The notes: generated by a model from the sequence alone, not told the origin. A DNA stretch of 64,000 nucleotides from Algoriphagus aestuariicola (GCF_017254835.1 NZ_JAFKCW010000006.1:79902-143901); one strand, 5' to 3'; shown: positions 50,684 through 60,667, counted from the stretch's first letter. Numbers and translations are program-made.

Positions 50684-51430
50684 TTAATTTGCTGATGCTG
50701 GCCAGGAACTGGTAATATTTCCCGCTTCGTCAAAGGCTTCCAGTTTGGGTTGGTTATCCTTGTCGAGGTAAAACATCGCCCTTGGCCTTCCCTGATCATC
50801 GAATAAAAATAGCCCGTTGTTTTGACTTCTTGATTTGCCGAGCATGATTCTAGGCGAGCCTCCTATCAATTCCTGGGCTTGATATTCGGCGTATTTTGCA
50901 TTAAATGCCTCAGGGTCAGATTTTCTGAGCTCCCTGAGTTCGTTCATGATTTCGGCAGTTTTTTCTTGGGATTCTTTTGCCGGGCGGTCATTAAATACCA
51001 AGGTGGAGCTTACAAACCGATCCTCGCCACGCTGTGTGTCGGTTGTCAGGAGCTGCATGACCTGATCACCATCATATTGATCAAAAGTCAGCGAAAGCCC
51101 AGCACTGTGACCATTTTCCCGCTTTGATCCATCATAAATCAAGCCTCCAGCTTCGATGCCGTCCTCATTGAAGAATAGCATGCCAGCCCGTTTTTTACGT
51201 TCCGTATTAGTCGGGCGACCATTGATTTTTTCGTTTCCCGTAGGGAATAGTCCCGCATTGGTGATAATCATTTTGGTGGTACCATCGGCTTCCACAACAT
51301 TAATCCTTTGCACATCGATGGATTCGAATTGCTGATACCCTGAGCCTTTGAAGGATGAGAAAAATAAAAGGCTGGAAGCTACAGCCGCGGAGGCAGCAAA
51401 GGTGCGGAGAAAGATCAATTCCTTGTTCAT
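50684..51430 (-). CDS. Secreted protein of unknown function
   Basis: The 248-residue protein has an N-terminal signal-like segment (TFAASAAVASSLLFFSSFKG, about residues 10-29) and then a beta-rich sequence of repeated motifs such as GMLFFNEDGIEAGGLIYDG and GLFLFDDQGRPRAMFYLDKDN. An acidic helix (EIMNELRELRKSDPEAFNAKYAEYQ) lies between them. I do not recognise a family. It lies 38 bp upstream of the kinase gene on the same strand and may be co-transcribed with the two-component pair. Confidence 0.65.
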   Translation of the reverse strand: MNKELIFLRTFAASAAVASSLLFFSSFKGSGYQQFESIDVQRINVVEADGTTKMIITNAGLFPTGNEKINGRPTNTERKKRAGMLFFNEDGIEAGGLIYDGSKRENGHSAGLSLTFDQYDGDQVMQLLTTDTQRGEDRFVSSTLVFNDRPAKESQEKTAEIMNELRELRKSDPEAFNAKYAEYQAQELIGGSPRIMLGKSRSQNNGLFLFDDQGRPRAMFYLDKDNQPKLEAFDEAGNITSSWPASAN

Positions 51431-51592
51431 GTGATTTGGTTTTTGGTAAATGATGAGTCAAAGGTGTCGGGATCACAGTTTTGATCCGACCAAAAAAAAA
51501 TGAGCTAAGGAAAAAACCGATCAAACCAAGAATGATGAGAACGACCCCTACAATAAAATTGGAATTCGAAATGATGATTTCTGTTTTTACAC

Positions 51593-51632
51593 AAAAAAAT
51601 GCCCCCAAATAAGTGTTTGACTTTTTGGGGGC
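51593..51632 (-). terminator. Terminator after the second EEP gene
   Basis: On the minus strand GCCCCCAAA and TTTGGGGGC (51601-51609 and 51624-51632) form a 9-bp stem, followed by a U run from the A tract at 51593-51599. Confidence 0.88.
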
Positions 51633-51675
51633 ACATCAGCGCGAGACAGCCTCTTTTTTATTCGTCGGCTACAGC

Positions 51676-52518
51676 TTACTTCGCAAAATGCACTGTCGCT
51701 ACTACTGGGAGGTGGTCGGAAGGATAGCGCTGATCCAGCGCGTCCGTCAATACAGCGTATTTCGACACTTCGAAGTCTTTGCTAACGAAGATGTAATCGA
51801 TCCTGTTTTTCATCGGAGCCGTAAATCTAAAACCGTTGCTGGTGCCCACTGGGCCATAGGGAGGCATTTTGGTGACGGTGTAGGCATCACCCAATAAGGC
51901 TGACAGACTCACAATCTGCTCGGTGTCGGGAGTGGAGTTGAAGTCACCAGTGCAGATCACAGGCTTGTCTTTGGCGATTTCTTGGATTTTTTTCACCATC
52001 AGTTTTCCTGACTCTCTTCTGGCGACCACGCCTTGATGGTCAAAATGGGCATTGAAAACATAAAATTCCTTTCCGGTTCTTTTGTCCTCGAACAGAGCCC
52101 AAGAGGCGATTCGGTTGCAACAAGTGGCATCCCATCCTAATCCCGGCTCCTCAGGATTCTCTCTCAGCCAGAAATTACCCGAGTCAAGCAGCTTAAACAA
52201 CTCCGTTTTATACAAAATTGCGGAATGCTCACCGGCGGATTTCCCATCATCACGCCCAGCGCCAACATAGGCAAAACCCGGCATTTCAAGTAAGCCCTTG
52301 ATTTGGTGGATAAAACCCTCTTGGGTACCAATAATGTCAAAATCGTGGTACTGGATTAGTGCCTTTACTTTGTCTTTTCGGAGTGGCCATGCATTTAGGC
52401 TGTCCTTTGGAGTGTCCATTCGGAGGTTGTAGCTAGAGACCTTGATCTCTGGGTTTTGCTGTGCAAAAGCCGAAATCGAAAGTGTCAAGGCAAAAATTAC
52501 GATCAGATATCTTTTCAT
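51676..52518 (-). CDS. Secreted EEP-family phosphoesterase
   Basis: A signal peptide (MKRYLIVIFALTLSISAFA) precedes an EEP domain with VSSYNLRMDTPKDS, IIGTQEGFIHQI, ICTGDFNSTPD and YPSDHLPVVATVHF, all key residues present. It is a paralog of the 16435 protein, sharing long matched stretches such as EGxxHQI and the GxGRDDG segment. It lies downstream of the susC-susD pair on the same strand, separated by a 13-bp inverted repeat. The product may act on the material imported by the SusCD pair; the substrate is unknown. Confidence 0.83.
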   Translation of the reverse strand: MKRYLIVIFALTLSISAFAQQNPEIKVSSYNLRMDTPKDSLNAWPLRKDKVKALIQYHDFDIIGTQEGFIHQIKGLLEMPGFAYVGAGRDDGKSAGEHSAILYKTELFKLLDSGNFWLRENPEEPGLGWDATCCNRIASWALFEDKRTGKEFYVFNAHFDHQGVVARRESGKLMVKKIQEIAKDKPVICTGDFNSTPDTEQIVSLSALLGDAYTVTKMPPYGPVGTSNGFRFTAPMKNRIDYIFVSKDFEVSKYAVLTDALDQRYPSDHLPVVATVHFAK

Positions 52519-52538
52519 TTGGTTTTGGTTAGGAACAA

Positions 52539-52570
52539 TACAGAAGTTTTCTGTGAGGAAAACTTCTGTA
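52539..52570. repeat. Perfect 13-bp inverted repeat between susD and the EEP gene
   Basis: TACAGAAGTTTTC (52539-52551), 6 nt and GAAAACTTCTGTA (52558-52570) form a perfect dyad. It lacks a T run, so it may be an mRNA hairpin that separates expression of the two units. Confidence 0.55.
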
Positions 52571-52599
52571 AGGTATTTGAAATTTTTTAGCGGTTTTTG

Positions 52600-54363
52600 T
52601 TACCAGCCAGGATTTTGTCCCAGTGCTGGGTTGATGATTCGGTCGGTTTCTGGGATTGGATAGAGGTATTTTTTATCCAACCACTCGCGTACTCCTGGGT
52701 TGAAGATGACTTCACCGGATGTCCCATTGGAAAGCTGGATTCTGCCAGTAGCCGTGGATGGGCTTACGTCAACGAAGGCGATCGCCGGATTGGAAGAAGT
52801 AGGCTTGGAACCCTGGTAGAAGTACACGTCCATGACCCCGTCGCCATTGAGGTCATATTCTCCCAACGCAGGAACATACATGCCGTTCATTGGTGCTTGT
52901 GCAAACAGTTCTCCGAGGTGCCATCTTCGTAGGTCGTCAGGACGAAGCCCCTCGAAAACCAGCTCGACGGCACGCTCACGCAACACTTCGAGCAAGATGG
53001 GGTTGGTAAACTTGCCTTTATAGTAGGCTACCAAATACGGGTCTGCGACGGATGGCACGGTAGTCAAGGTAGGCCCCGTAATTCCAGCACGCTGCCGAAG
53101 AGTCCCGATGGTCAATGCCCACTCGTTTGCGTTCATCATGCCCAACTCAGCCAAGGCTTCCGCTTTGTTCAGCAATACTTCTGCGTAGCGCATGATAATG
53201 TGGGCGTTGTCATTCCTGCTCTCATCATCATAAGGGAATCGCTCGTCGTAGCACCACTTGATTGGTTGGTAGCCCGTGAAGGTCTGGTTGAAATTTGGTG
53301 GAGCCACTACCGGCACACCGTTTTCGGTTCGGTTATAGTCACCCAGGCGAATGGTCTGCTTCAGACGGAGATCCCTGTTTTTGACTTCTTCTACAAAAGG
53401 TGTGGTCTTGTATGCGGGATCGTCGGTAAATGGTGTTCCGTCCAATTTGAGGTAGGTGTTTACAAAATTCCGTGTCAAGCTTGGGCGGTTGCCATAGGTG
53501 GGGCTGATAAATCTCCTGTTTGCTGAACTGAAGACCTGTAGACTTGCATCCAAGGCCACGGCTAGTATGGTTTCGTCAGCAAAAGGAGTCTTCGTGATAA
53601 AAAGTTCGCGATAGGATCGCTCCGCGTTTGCCCCTCTGTGCAAGGTGAAGCCGTCGATCTCGTTGGCCGTTTTGACAACCTCCTCATACCATGCATTGGC
53701 TGTGTTCTGCATCCCGTAGTCGGCGTGGTACTTTCTGAAGGAAGCTTCATAAAGCGCGATTCTAGTCTTGTAGGCCCTAGCCACATTTTTGGTGATTCGG
53801 GTGGAGGAGGCATCAGAGGTCAAGGTGATGTTGTCGATCGCAAAGTTGAGATCTTCCAGCACCTTATCCATCACTTCAAATCTGTCGTCTCTTGGTCCAT
53901 AAAGCGTGACGCTGTCCGTGATCTCAATCGTTTGGTCAATCCAGGGCACATCTCCGAATCTTTTCACCTTGTCGAAATAGAACAAGGCTCTGAAAAAGCG
54001 CGCCAAACCTATGTAATGGTTTTTCTGGGCTACTTCGCTGTTTTCAGCATTTTCGATGAAGTAGTTGATGTTCCGCAATTGGCTCCAAGACCATCCAGAA
54101 CTTGTGATAGGGCTGAGGGCATTCACAGCCAAATAATTGTCTACCCCGTTTCGGGCAACCAAGTCAGAAACATCGTCGCCTTGAAAAACGCCCACGTCCG
54201 TACCCGGCAGAATGTCATAGAAAGAGTTGCTGTAAAGCTCCAGCCCGCTGGCTGAGCCGAAGATTGCTTCATTGCTGGCCGTGTCTACCGGCAGTTCGTC
54301 CAGGTTACAGGAGGTGACAGCGGCGAGAATCAGAAGTGATGTTATGTAGTGAAATATCTTCAT
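52600..54363 (-). CDS. SusD/RagB family nutrient-binding lipoprotein
   Basis: This 587-residue surface lipoprotein has a lipobox (ILAAVTSCNLDELP, Cys near residue 19) and the family's helical TPR-type scaffold: NYFIENAENSEVAQKNHYIGLARFFRALFYFDKVKRFGDVPW near residue 110 and, in the C-terminal half, ILLEVLRERAVELVFEGLRPDDLRRWHLGELF. It forms the lid over the partner SusC channel, 11 bp upstream. SusD proteins bind the ligand at the cell surface; the substrate is unknown. Confidence 0.93.
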   Translation of the reverse strand: MKIFHYITSLLILAAVTSCNLDELPVDTASNEAIFGSASGLELYSNSFYDILPGTDVGVFQGDDVSDLVARNGVDNYLAVNALSPITSSGWSWSQLRNINYFIENAENSEVAQKNHYIGLARFFRALFYFDKVKRFGDVPWIDQTIEITDSVTLYGPRDDRFEVMDKVLEDLNFAIDNITLTSDASSTRITKNVARAYKTRIALYEASFRKYHADYGMQNTANAWYEEVVKTANEIDGFTLHRGANAERSYRELFITKTPFADETILAVALDASLQVFSSANRRFISPTYGNRPSLTRNFVNTYLKLDGTPFTDDPAYKTTPFVEEVKNRDLRLKQTIRLGDYNRTENGVPVVAPPNFNQTFTGYQPIKWCYDERFPYDDESRNDNAHIIMRYAEVLLNKAEALAELGMMNANEWALTIGTLRQRAGITGPTLTTVPSVADPYLVAYYKGKFTNPILLEVLRERAVELVFEGLRPDDLRRWHLGELFAQAPMNGMYVPALGEYDLNGDGVMDVYFYQGSKPTSSNPAIAFVDVSPSTATGRIQLSNGTSGEVIFNPGVREWLDKKYLYPIPETDRIINPALGQNPGW

Positions 54364-54374
54364 GAGTGTTCTAA

Positions 54375-57300
54375 TTAGAAGTTGACGGTTAGGCCTGCAG
54401 AGATCGCCTTGAGCATGGGATAGTTGTAGCCGTCCCCACTGCTGCCACCGCTCAAGTCACGATCGGAGCCGTAGATGCTGGTGACGTCTGTATCCCGCGT
54501 CCACTTGTAAAGCGGGGACCAGGTCCAGAGGTTTTCGGCCGACAGGTATACTTTTACGTCATTGGCCCGGATTTTTGACGTCAGATTTTGCGGCAAGGTG
54601 TATCCTATCTGGATGTTCCGCAGGCGGATATAGGCGGCGTTCTGCAAGTAGCGGTCATTAGGCATATTCAAAGCGCGACCAGTTCCCTGGGCGATGTAGC
54701 CAACCAACCGAGGGAGATAAGCATCGAAATTGCCGAGCTCTTCCCTGAACATATTGTCCTCATGCCAGCTGGGATACTGGTTGTACGGACGGTTGTATTG
54801 ACCCCAGAACCTGGACTCTGCAGAGGGATACCAGTCCTGCTTCAATACGCCTTGGAAGAATGCCCCGATGAAGAAGCCATTCCAATCTGCGTTCAGGTTG
54901 ATCCCGTAGGAGTAGCGCGGCTCAGAGTTACCGATGATGGTTTTATCACCTGAGTTCCCAACTTGATTGAGCCCGTGGTAGATCACGTCGTCCCCGTCCA
55001 GGTTTTTGAATTTCAGATCTCCTACATAGTTTTTGCGGGTGTTTGTGTTGGGGATATTAGCTTGAGATGGTGAGTTTAGAATTTCCTCCTCGGAGCGGAA
55101 AAGCCCCTCGACTTGATAGCCCCAGATTTCGCCGATTTGTTGGCCCACATAGTAGTCAGTCAGTCGCTTGTCTGCATTGTTGTATTTGGTGACAAAAGCC
55201 TTGTAGTCCGACATAACCACTCGCACATTGTAGTTGAATGGTTTTTCGGCAAGCGCAAAGTCATCGGCCCAAGCGATGGAGACTTCCCAACCTGTGGTTT
55301 CCAAGTCTGCATAGTTTCCTTTTGGCACCGTCGTGCCGTAGATCGCCGGCAAGGTAGGCCCTACGGTAAACATGTCTGAGGTCCAGCGACGGTACACATC
55401 TCCGGTAAACTGCAGTCTGTTGTTCAAGCTGGCGAAATCCAATCCGATATCCCCCGTGGTAGAGGTCTCCCAAGTAAGGCCGGCTGGAACTACACCCGGC
55501 ATGCTGGTGGCCTGCGGTCTTTGTCCGTTGATGATTCGGCCCATCTGCGAGATCGAGAAGTTCTCCGTAAAAGAGTAGGGGTTGATGTTGCCATTTCCCA
55601 GTGATCCATAGGACGCTCGGAACTTCAAACTGGTCAATAGACCTGGACTTACTTTCCAGAATGGCTCTTCGGAAACGGCCCAACCGATGGAAGCAGATGG
55701 GAAAAAGGCGTATTGCTGATCCGTTGGGAATTTGGAGGAGCCGTCGTAGCGCCCGTTTACTTCGAGTAGATAGCGGCCTTGATAGTCATAGTTTAACCTG
55801 AAGAAACCTCCCGCAATCGCCCATTTCTGATAGCCGCCTGTGGTCACGATGCTTTGGCCCAGCGCCAGGTTGAGGTCCTCGGCATCTGGAAAGACAATCC
55901 CATTGCGTCTTGCGGTCAAGTTTTCGTAGACGGAAGACTCATAGTTGAATCCGCCCAGCAAACCTAGGTTATGAGAGCCGCCAAAGGTTTTCAGGTAGTT
56001 CGCGTACAGGTTGGTCGCGTAGTATTGGGTGGTGTTTCTACGGTCCTGCAGGTCATTGGTGTTTGTTCCGGTGTAGCCCGTTACGCCTTCATATCTGCTG
56101 TAAGGTACCTGGACACGTTTTTGGAAGTAGCTGTTGTCGGTGGTCTGGAAGGTGAAGTTTCCGTTGATGGTCAGCTTCTTTTCGAAGAGCTCCGCCTTTG
56201 CAGCAAGTCTGTTTTTCAGAAAACGCTGGACTTGGTCCAAGGCGTTTTTGCCAATATAGTAGTCTCCCACGGTGTAGGCCGCTGGGAAAGACAAAGTGCC
56301 ATCAGGATTTAGCAAAGGCGCCAAAGGATGTCCCTCGTCGGCCATGTTTCTCCAGATTCCGCTACCCTCACCCACGTTTAGCGGCTGGTGATAAGCCATT
56401 CGGGAATAATCGGTATTGTTCTCTATTTGCAGCCATGGTGTAAGCTGAATCGTACCCTTTGCGCGGAGGTTGTACATCGCATAAGTGTCCGAATTGTACT
56501 TGAAAAGCCCGTCTTGTCCATTGTAGCGTCCGCTCACATAGTAGGAGGTTTTCTTGTCCCCTCCAGTGAGTGTCAGGTTATGGTCTTGGGCAAAAAAGCT
56601 GTCTTTGTACAATTCCCGGTACCAGTCTGTGCTATAGTAGTATTGATACTCCCCGGTGGATGGATTGACCTCTACGCGCGGCAGGGAAGGATCCTCCCAG
56701 CGCCTTTTGATCTCAGCCAAATAAGACTGGGAAAAAGGCAAGGTCTTGTTGATCGCCGTTGGCGTATTGCCGTTGTCGTTCCAGGCAGACCAGGCATCGT
56801 TGAAGCCTTTAGCCCAAGGGTAGGATTCGGTGATGTTGTCAGGAACAGACGTCGGGGATTTTGAGGAGAAATTGGCCGAATAGGTGATCGAAGTTTTGCC
56901 TTCGGTAGCGGATTTGGTAGTGATCAGCACCACTCCAAAGGCAGCTCTGGCGCCATATATCGATGCGGAAGCTGCATCTTTCAGCACCGTGACACTAGCA
57001 ATGTCATTGGGATTGAGCATCCGGGGATCGCCCTCCACGCCATCGATCAGAACGAGCGCGCTGCCCTGCTGGCCGATGGAGGTGGTGCCGCGGACATTAA
57101 AGCTAGGTGACTGGGTAGGCTTTCCGTCCAGCATCTTGATGTTCAAGTTGGGGACAGCACCGACCAAGCCCTGTGCTATGTTGGAAATGGGCCGGTTTTC
57201 GAAGACTTCTGAGTCGACTTGATCTACGGCGCCGGTCAGGTTGGCTTTCTTTTGGATCCCGTAGCCCACTACCACGACTTCATCTAGGGTGGACAAGCCT

Positions 57301-57665
57301 TCAGCCAAAGTCACATCGATCACGCTTCTGCCTCCAATGGCTATGCTTTGTGCATCATAGCCAATAAAGGAGAATACCAAAGTCGCTCCCTCGGGGACGC
57401 TGAGGGAGTACTTTCCGTCGAGATCGGTCACCGTACCGGTAGTCGATCCCGCTACCAGGACTGTGACACCGGGCATCGCCTCGCCTGTGGCGTTGCGCAC
57501 GGTACCTGTGATGGTCACGTCTGCCCGACGGGCTTTAGACGTACTGGTCTCAAACGTCCTAGGCGTGGCAGCCTGAAGGACGCCCAGACTCAAACATTGG
57601 ACGGAGAGAGCCACAACAGCTATCCTTGAAATGGATGCAAAATGTTTGCGGAGAGGTTTTACCAT
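54375..57665 (-). CDS. SusC/RagA family TonB-dependent outer-membrane receptor
   Basis: This 1096-residue protein has a signal peptide, an N-terminal CarboxypepD-regulatory-like domain (VTITGTVRNATGEAMPGVTV), a TonB-box region (LDEVVVVGYGIQKKANLTGAV), a plug domain (PSFNVRGTTSIG...VLKDAASASIYGARA) and a beta-barrel ending LKAISAGLTVNF. It imports a nutrient using TonB energy with SusD as lid. No glycoside hydrolase or regulator gene sits nearby, so the substrate cannot be read from the locus. A paralog-type secreted phosphoesterase lies downstream. Confidence 0.95.
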   Translation of the reverse strand: MVKPLRKHFASISRIAVVALSVQCLSLGVLQAATPRTFETSTSKARRADVTITGTVRNATGEAMPGVTVLVAGSTTGTVTDLDGKYSLSVPEGATLVFSFIGYDAQSIAIGGRSVIDVTLAEGLSTLDEVVVVGYGIQKKANLTGAVDQVDSEVFENRPISNIAQGLVGAVPNLNIKMLDGKPTQSPSFNVRGTTSIGQQGSALVLIDGVEGDPRMLNPNDIASVTVLKDAASASIYGARAAFGVVLITTKSATEGKTSITYSANFSSKSPTSVPDNITESYPWAKGFNDAWSAWNDNGNTPTAINKTLPFSQSYLAEIKRRWEDPSLPRVEVNPSTGEYQYYYSTDWYRELYKDSFFAQDHNLTLTGGDKKTSYYVSGRYNGQDGLFKYNSDTYAMYNLRAKGTIQLTPWLQIENNTDYSRMAYHQPLNVGEGSGIWRNMADEGHPLAPLLNPDGTLSFPAAYTVGDYYIGKNALDQVQRFLKNRLAAKAELFEKKLTINGNFTFQTTDNSYFQKRVQVPYSRYEGVTGYTGTNTNDLQDRRNTTQYYATNLYANYLKTFGGSHNLGLLGGFNYESSVYENLTARRNGIVFPDAEDLNLALGQSIVTTGGYQKWAIAGGFFRLNYDYQGRYLLEVNGRYDGSSKFPTDQQYAFFPSASIGWAVSEEPFWKVSPGLLTSLKFRASYGSLGNGNINPYSFTENFSISQMGRIINGQRPQATSMPGVVPAGLTWETSTTGDIGLDFASLNNRLQFTGDVYRRWTSDMFTVGPTLPAIYGTTVPKGNYADLETTGWEVSIAWADDFALAEKPFNYNVRVVMSDYKAFVTKYNNADKRLTDYYVGQQIGEIWGYQVEGLFRSEEEILNSPSQANIPNTNTRKNYVGDLKFKNLDGDDVIYHGLNQVGNSGDKTIIGNSEPRYSYGINLNADWNGFFIGAFFQGVLKQDWYPSAESRFWGQYNRPYNQYPSWHEDNMFREELGNFDAYLPRLVGYIAQGTGRALNMPNDRYLQNAAYIRLRNIQIGYTLPQNLTSKIRANDVKVYLSAENLWTWSPLYKWTRDTDVTSIYGSDRDLSGGSSGDGYNYPMLKAISAGLTVNF

Positions 57666-58266
57666 AAGAATAAGTAAGGTTTAATTGGTTTTGGCATAGG
57701 AAAGTGGGAAAAGTGTGCGTTTGTCCGCCAAGTACCGGGATGGCGGGAAAAATGTCTGTCAGTTAAAATCGCTTACAAAGACCGCTGTCCCGTCAGCCGG
57801 AGATGTACTGGTTTTTTTGGGTCTTTTGTTTCTAGAGGCTTGCGTTCACCTTTCTTGCCGCAAAAGTGCTCTCGTTTGGCTGCATGATTGAACTAAGCCC
57901 GATTATCTATCCATTAATCTTTGCGGTAATTGTTAACAGGAAATTCAATCCTGCTTAACGGTAGTTTTATTTGGATTTAGGGTTGAATCCGAATGGAAAA
58001 AATGCTGTTTGAACGGCGGAATGATGGCTTGACGAGCTCCCAGTGGCAATTGAACTAAGTTGTTTGGAAAGCGGGATTTCGACGATTTTTTATCTCATCA
58101 GTCCGTTTTCTTCGATTCATGGGTTATTTAGAGACGGGGCATGGGCTACCAATTTGCCAGATGGGAGGAAGAATTGTCGAATTGAATGCGAACTTTCGGA
58201 AGTAAAATAGTCGTTGACACATCGCCGGAGAGGTTCGGCACAGTCATAACAGAAACAAACCAACGA
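57666..58266. other. Divergent spacer between susC and fabF
   Basis: About 600 bp without a credible gene; AT-rich in the middle. I found no clear TAnnTTTG promoter here on either strand and no inverted repeat longer than 7 bp. Confidence 0.5.
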
Positions 58267-59505
58267 ATGAAAAGAGTAGTCGTAACCGGCATGGGCACCA
58301 TTAATCCACTGGGAGATTCCGTGGAGACTTTTTGGGAAAATGCGCTGAAAGGCGTCAACAACACCCGACTTGTCTCCAAATTTGACGCGTCGAAATTCCG
58401 GTCTCAGATTGCCAGCGAGGTGGCCGATTTCCAACCTGCAAAGTATCTCGACAGAAACGAGATCAAGCGGACGGACCTTTTTACCCAATACGCCTTATAT
58501 AGTGCATCCCAAGCACTGGAGGATTCCGGACTTGATTTGAAAGCCATCGATCCTTTTGACATCGGAGTGATCTGGGGCGTAGGTCAGGGCGGAATGGAAA
58601 CTTTCGAAACAGAGGTTGAAAACTATGTGAAGGGAGACTATACGCCGAGGTTCAGTCCCTTTTTTATTCCCAAGCTTCTTTTGAACATGGCATCGGGACT
58701 GATTTCGATGAAGTTTGGCTTGCAAGGTATCAACTATGCGCCGGTATCGGCTTGCGCCACCTCCAACACCGCCCTGATGGATGCGTTCAATTACATCAGA
58801 TTGGGCAAGGCCAAAGCATTCTTGACCGGAGGCTCTGAAGCTCCAATTACCCCGGCATCTTTTGGGGGATTTGCAGCGATGAAGGCAATGTCTGGACGAA
58901 ATGATGACCCGGAAACGGCGAGTCGCCCTTTCGATCGGGATAGGGATGGATTTGTGATGGCGGAGGGTTCGGGAGCTCTGGTCTTGGAAGAATACGAGCA
59001 CGCAAAAAAACGTGGCGCGAAAATCTATGCGGAACTGGTTGGGGCGGCGATGACAGCCGACGCTTACCACATGACTTCCCCCCATCCGGAAGGTTTGGGA
59101 GCAGCGAAAGCCATGCAATGGGCCTTGGCGGAAGCACAGGTAAATGCCGCTGAGCTCGACTACCTGAATCTTCATGCCACATCTACGCCTGTTGGGGATA
59201 TCGCTGAGCTGAATGCCGTGGCCAAGGTGTTCGGCGCTTCCTCGAACCTTTGGGTAAGTTCGACCAAATCTATGACCGGCCACCTACTTGGAGCAGCCGG
59301 GGCGGTGGAGGCTATTCTAGCAGTTAAGTCAATCACGGATAATGTGATTCCTGCTTCCATCAACATCGAAAATCTCGATCCGCAGATTCCCGAGGGAATA
59401 CAAGTCGTAGTGAATCAAGCAATGGAAAAAAATGTAAAGGTGGCAATGAGTAATGCCTTTGGATTTGGGGGGCACAATTCCACCGTAGTGTTCAGGGCTA
59501 TATAG
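58267..59505 (+). CDS. fabF: 3-oxoacyl-[acyl-carrier-protein] synthase II
   Basis: FabF condenses acyl-ACP with malonyl-ACP in fatty-acid elongation. The 412-residue protein begins MKRVVVTGMGTINPLG and contains the nucleophile Cys in PVSACATSNTALMD near residue 165, HATSTPVGD (first His) and STKSMTGHLLGAAGA (second His), ending FGFGGHNSTVVFR. I start at 58267 since homology begins there; the in-frame ATG at 58186 adds 27 unrelated residues. No other fab gene is adjacent. Confidence 0.95.
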   Translation: MKRVVVTGMGTINPLGDSVETFWENALKGVNNTRLVSKFDASKFRSQIASEVADFQPAKYLDRNEIKRTDLFTQYALYSASQALEDSGLDLKAIDPFDIGVIWGVGQGGMETFETEVENYVKGDYTPRFSPFFIPKLLLNMASGLISMKFGLQGINYAPVSACATSNTALMDAFNYIRLGKAKAFLTGGSEAPITPASFGGFAAMKAMSGRNDDPETASRPFDRDRDGFVMAEGSGALVLEEYEHAKKRGAKIYAELVGAAMTADAYHMTSPHPEGLGAAKAMQWALAEAQVNAAELDYLNLHATSTPVGDIAELNAVAKVFGASSNLWVSSTKSMTGHLLGAAGAVEAILAVKSITDNVIPASINIENLDPQIPEGIQVVVNQAMEKNVKVAMSNAFGFGGHNSTVVFRAI

Positions 59506-59531
59506 GGCAGAGATATACTTGTTTGATCAAT

Positions 59532-59569
59532 AGGGGAGGCTAATTGGAAAAGATGCCTTCCCTTTTTTT
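59532..59569 (+). terminator. Terminator of fabF
   Basis: AGGGGAGGC (59532-59540) pairs with GCCTTCCCT (59555-59563) with one G-U pair, followed by a T run. Confidence 0.85.
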
Positions 59570-60079
59570 ATGGAGGGAAAAATGCAAATCGTTTTTCCAA
59601 AGGAGAAACCCTTTGCTTGGATGCTACATTTAGGGAAAGGGAATTTTTATATAAAAACTATATAGATAAAGATTATTTTAAAAATATAAAAAACATTTAA
59701 TAGTATACGATAGACAATTTATATTTGATTTTTTGATATAGGTATAGGGAGATTACTTTTCAACGCTTTTATTTTTGTTTTCATTGTTATAGGTCTTCCT
59801 TTTTTTTCAAACTATTTCATCTATATTTCTGCCCATATTTTCAACAATTTGCCGTGATTTTGGGACAATTTGTGGAATAATTGGCCGTAGAAGGAGTTTC
59901 TTTCCACGCATTTTATTTAAAAATACATCCATTTACCTTAGGAGATAATAGCCAGCCTTGAAGTGTTATTTAGGTCTGTCTGGAGTTTTTCAAAGCGTTA
60001 AAGTGTATTTTATTGTTGGTATTTTGAGTTATACATAATTTATTTTCAATTCAACAATTTTATCTAAAACAAAATAACT
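59570..60079. other. AT-rich spacer before the tail-collar gene
   Basis: About 510 bp with no gene. The part at 59640-59780 is strikingly AT-rich, with near-palindromic TATAT runs. It is probably the control region of the next gene, although I see no strong promoter. Confidence 0.5.
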
Positions 60080-60667
60080 ATGGAACCTTTTTTAGGACAG
60101 ATCATGATGGTAGGGTTTGATTTTGCACCCCGAGGATGGGCGCTTTGCAATGGGCAATTGTTGTCAATAGCCCAGAACACCGCGTTGTTTTCGCTTTTGG
60201 GAACGACATACGGTGGGGATGGCCGGACTACATTCGCCCTACCGGATTTGCGAGGTCGCTGCGCTGTGGGCATGGGGCAGGGGCCGGGATTGACCTTGAG
60301 AAATCAGGGCGAGATGGCTGGATCCGAAAACACCACCCTGACCGTGGCGAATATACCGGCGCACACGCACCCAGCTCAGGTGAGCAATATCCAAGTACAA
60401 ATGATGGCTTCCAATGAAGCGGGAACCGAAGAGACTCCCGGTAACAACAATGCGACAACTTTGGCAGCAAGCACCAATCAGGGAAGAGGCGTGGATATCT
60501 ACAACAGCTCCACACCAAATGTGGCCTTGAACACAGGAAATAGTCCTGCCTCTGGGAGCGTAACCGTGGGAATGACGGGCGGAAATATACCTGTCAACAA
60601 CATGCAGCCGTTTTTGGGGGTCAACTACATTATCGCTCTTCAAGGGATTTTCCCATCCAGGCAATAG
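60080..60667 (+). CDS. Phage tail-collar domain protein (MdpB-like)
   Basis: This 195-residue protein has the tail-collar fold common in phage short tail fibres and in bacterial microcystin-dependent-type proteins: EPFLGQIMMVGFDFAPRGWALCNGQLL, the GGDGRTTFALPDLRGRCAVGMG motif, and NNMQPFLGVNYIIALQG near the end. No other tail genes surround it, so it is more likely a surface or secreted structural protein than part of a prophage. A large adhesin follows 139 bp downstream. Confidence 0.85.
   Translation: MEPFLGQIMMVGFDFAPRGWALCNGQLLSIAQNTALFSLLGTTYGGDGRTTFALPDLRGRCAVGMGQGPGLTLRNQGEMAGSENTTLTVANIPAHTHPAQVSNIQVQMMASNEAGTEETPGNNNATTLAASTNQGRGVDIYNSSTPNVALNTGNSPASGSVTVGMTGGNIPVNNMQPFLGVNYIIALQGIFPSRQ

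Noticed and set aside
51300-51608. Minus-strand 102-codon frame with a possible membrane helix
   Set aside because: It would start with TTG inside the terminator hairpin of the EEP gene and runs into another gene in a wrong frame; only its first 40 residues look protein-like.
59640-59780. AT-rich run as a possible replication origin
   Set aside because: No DnaA-box cluster or dnaA/parAB neighbours are visible; it is more likely a promoter region.
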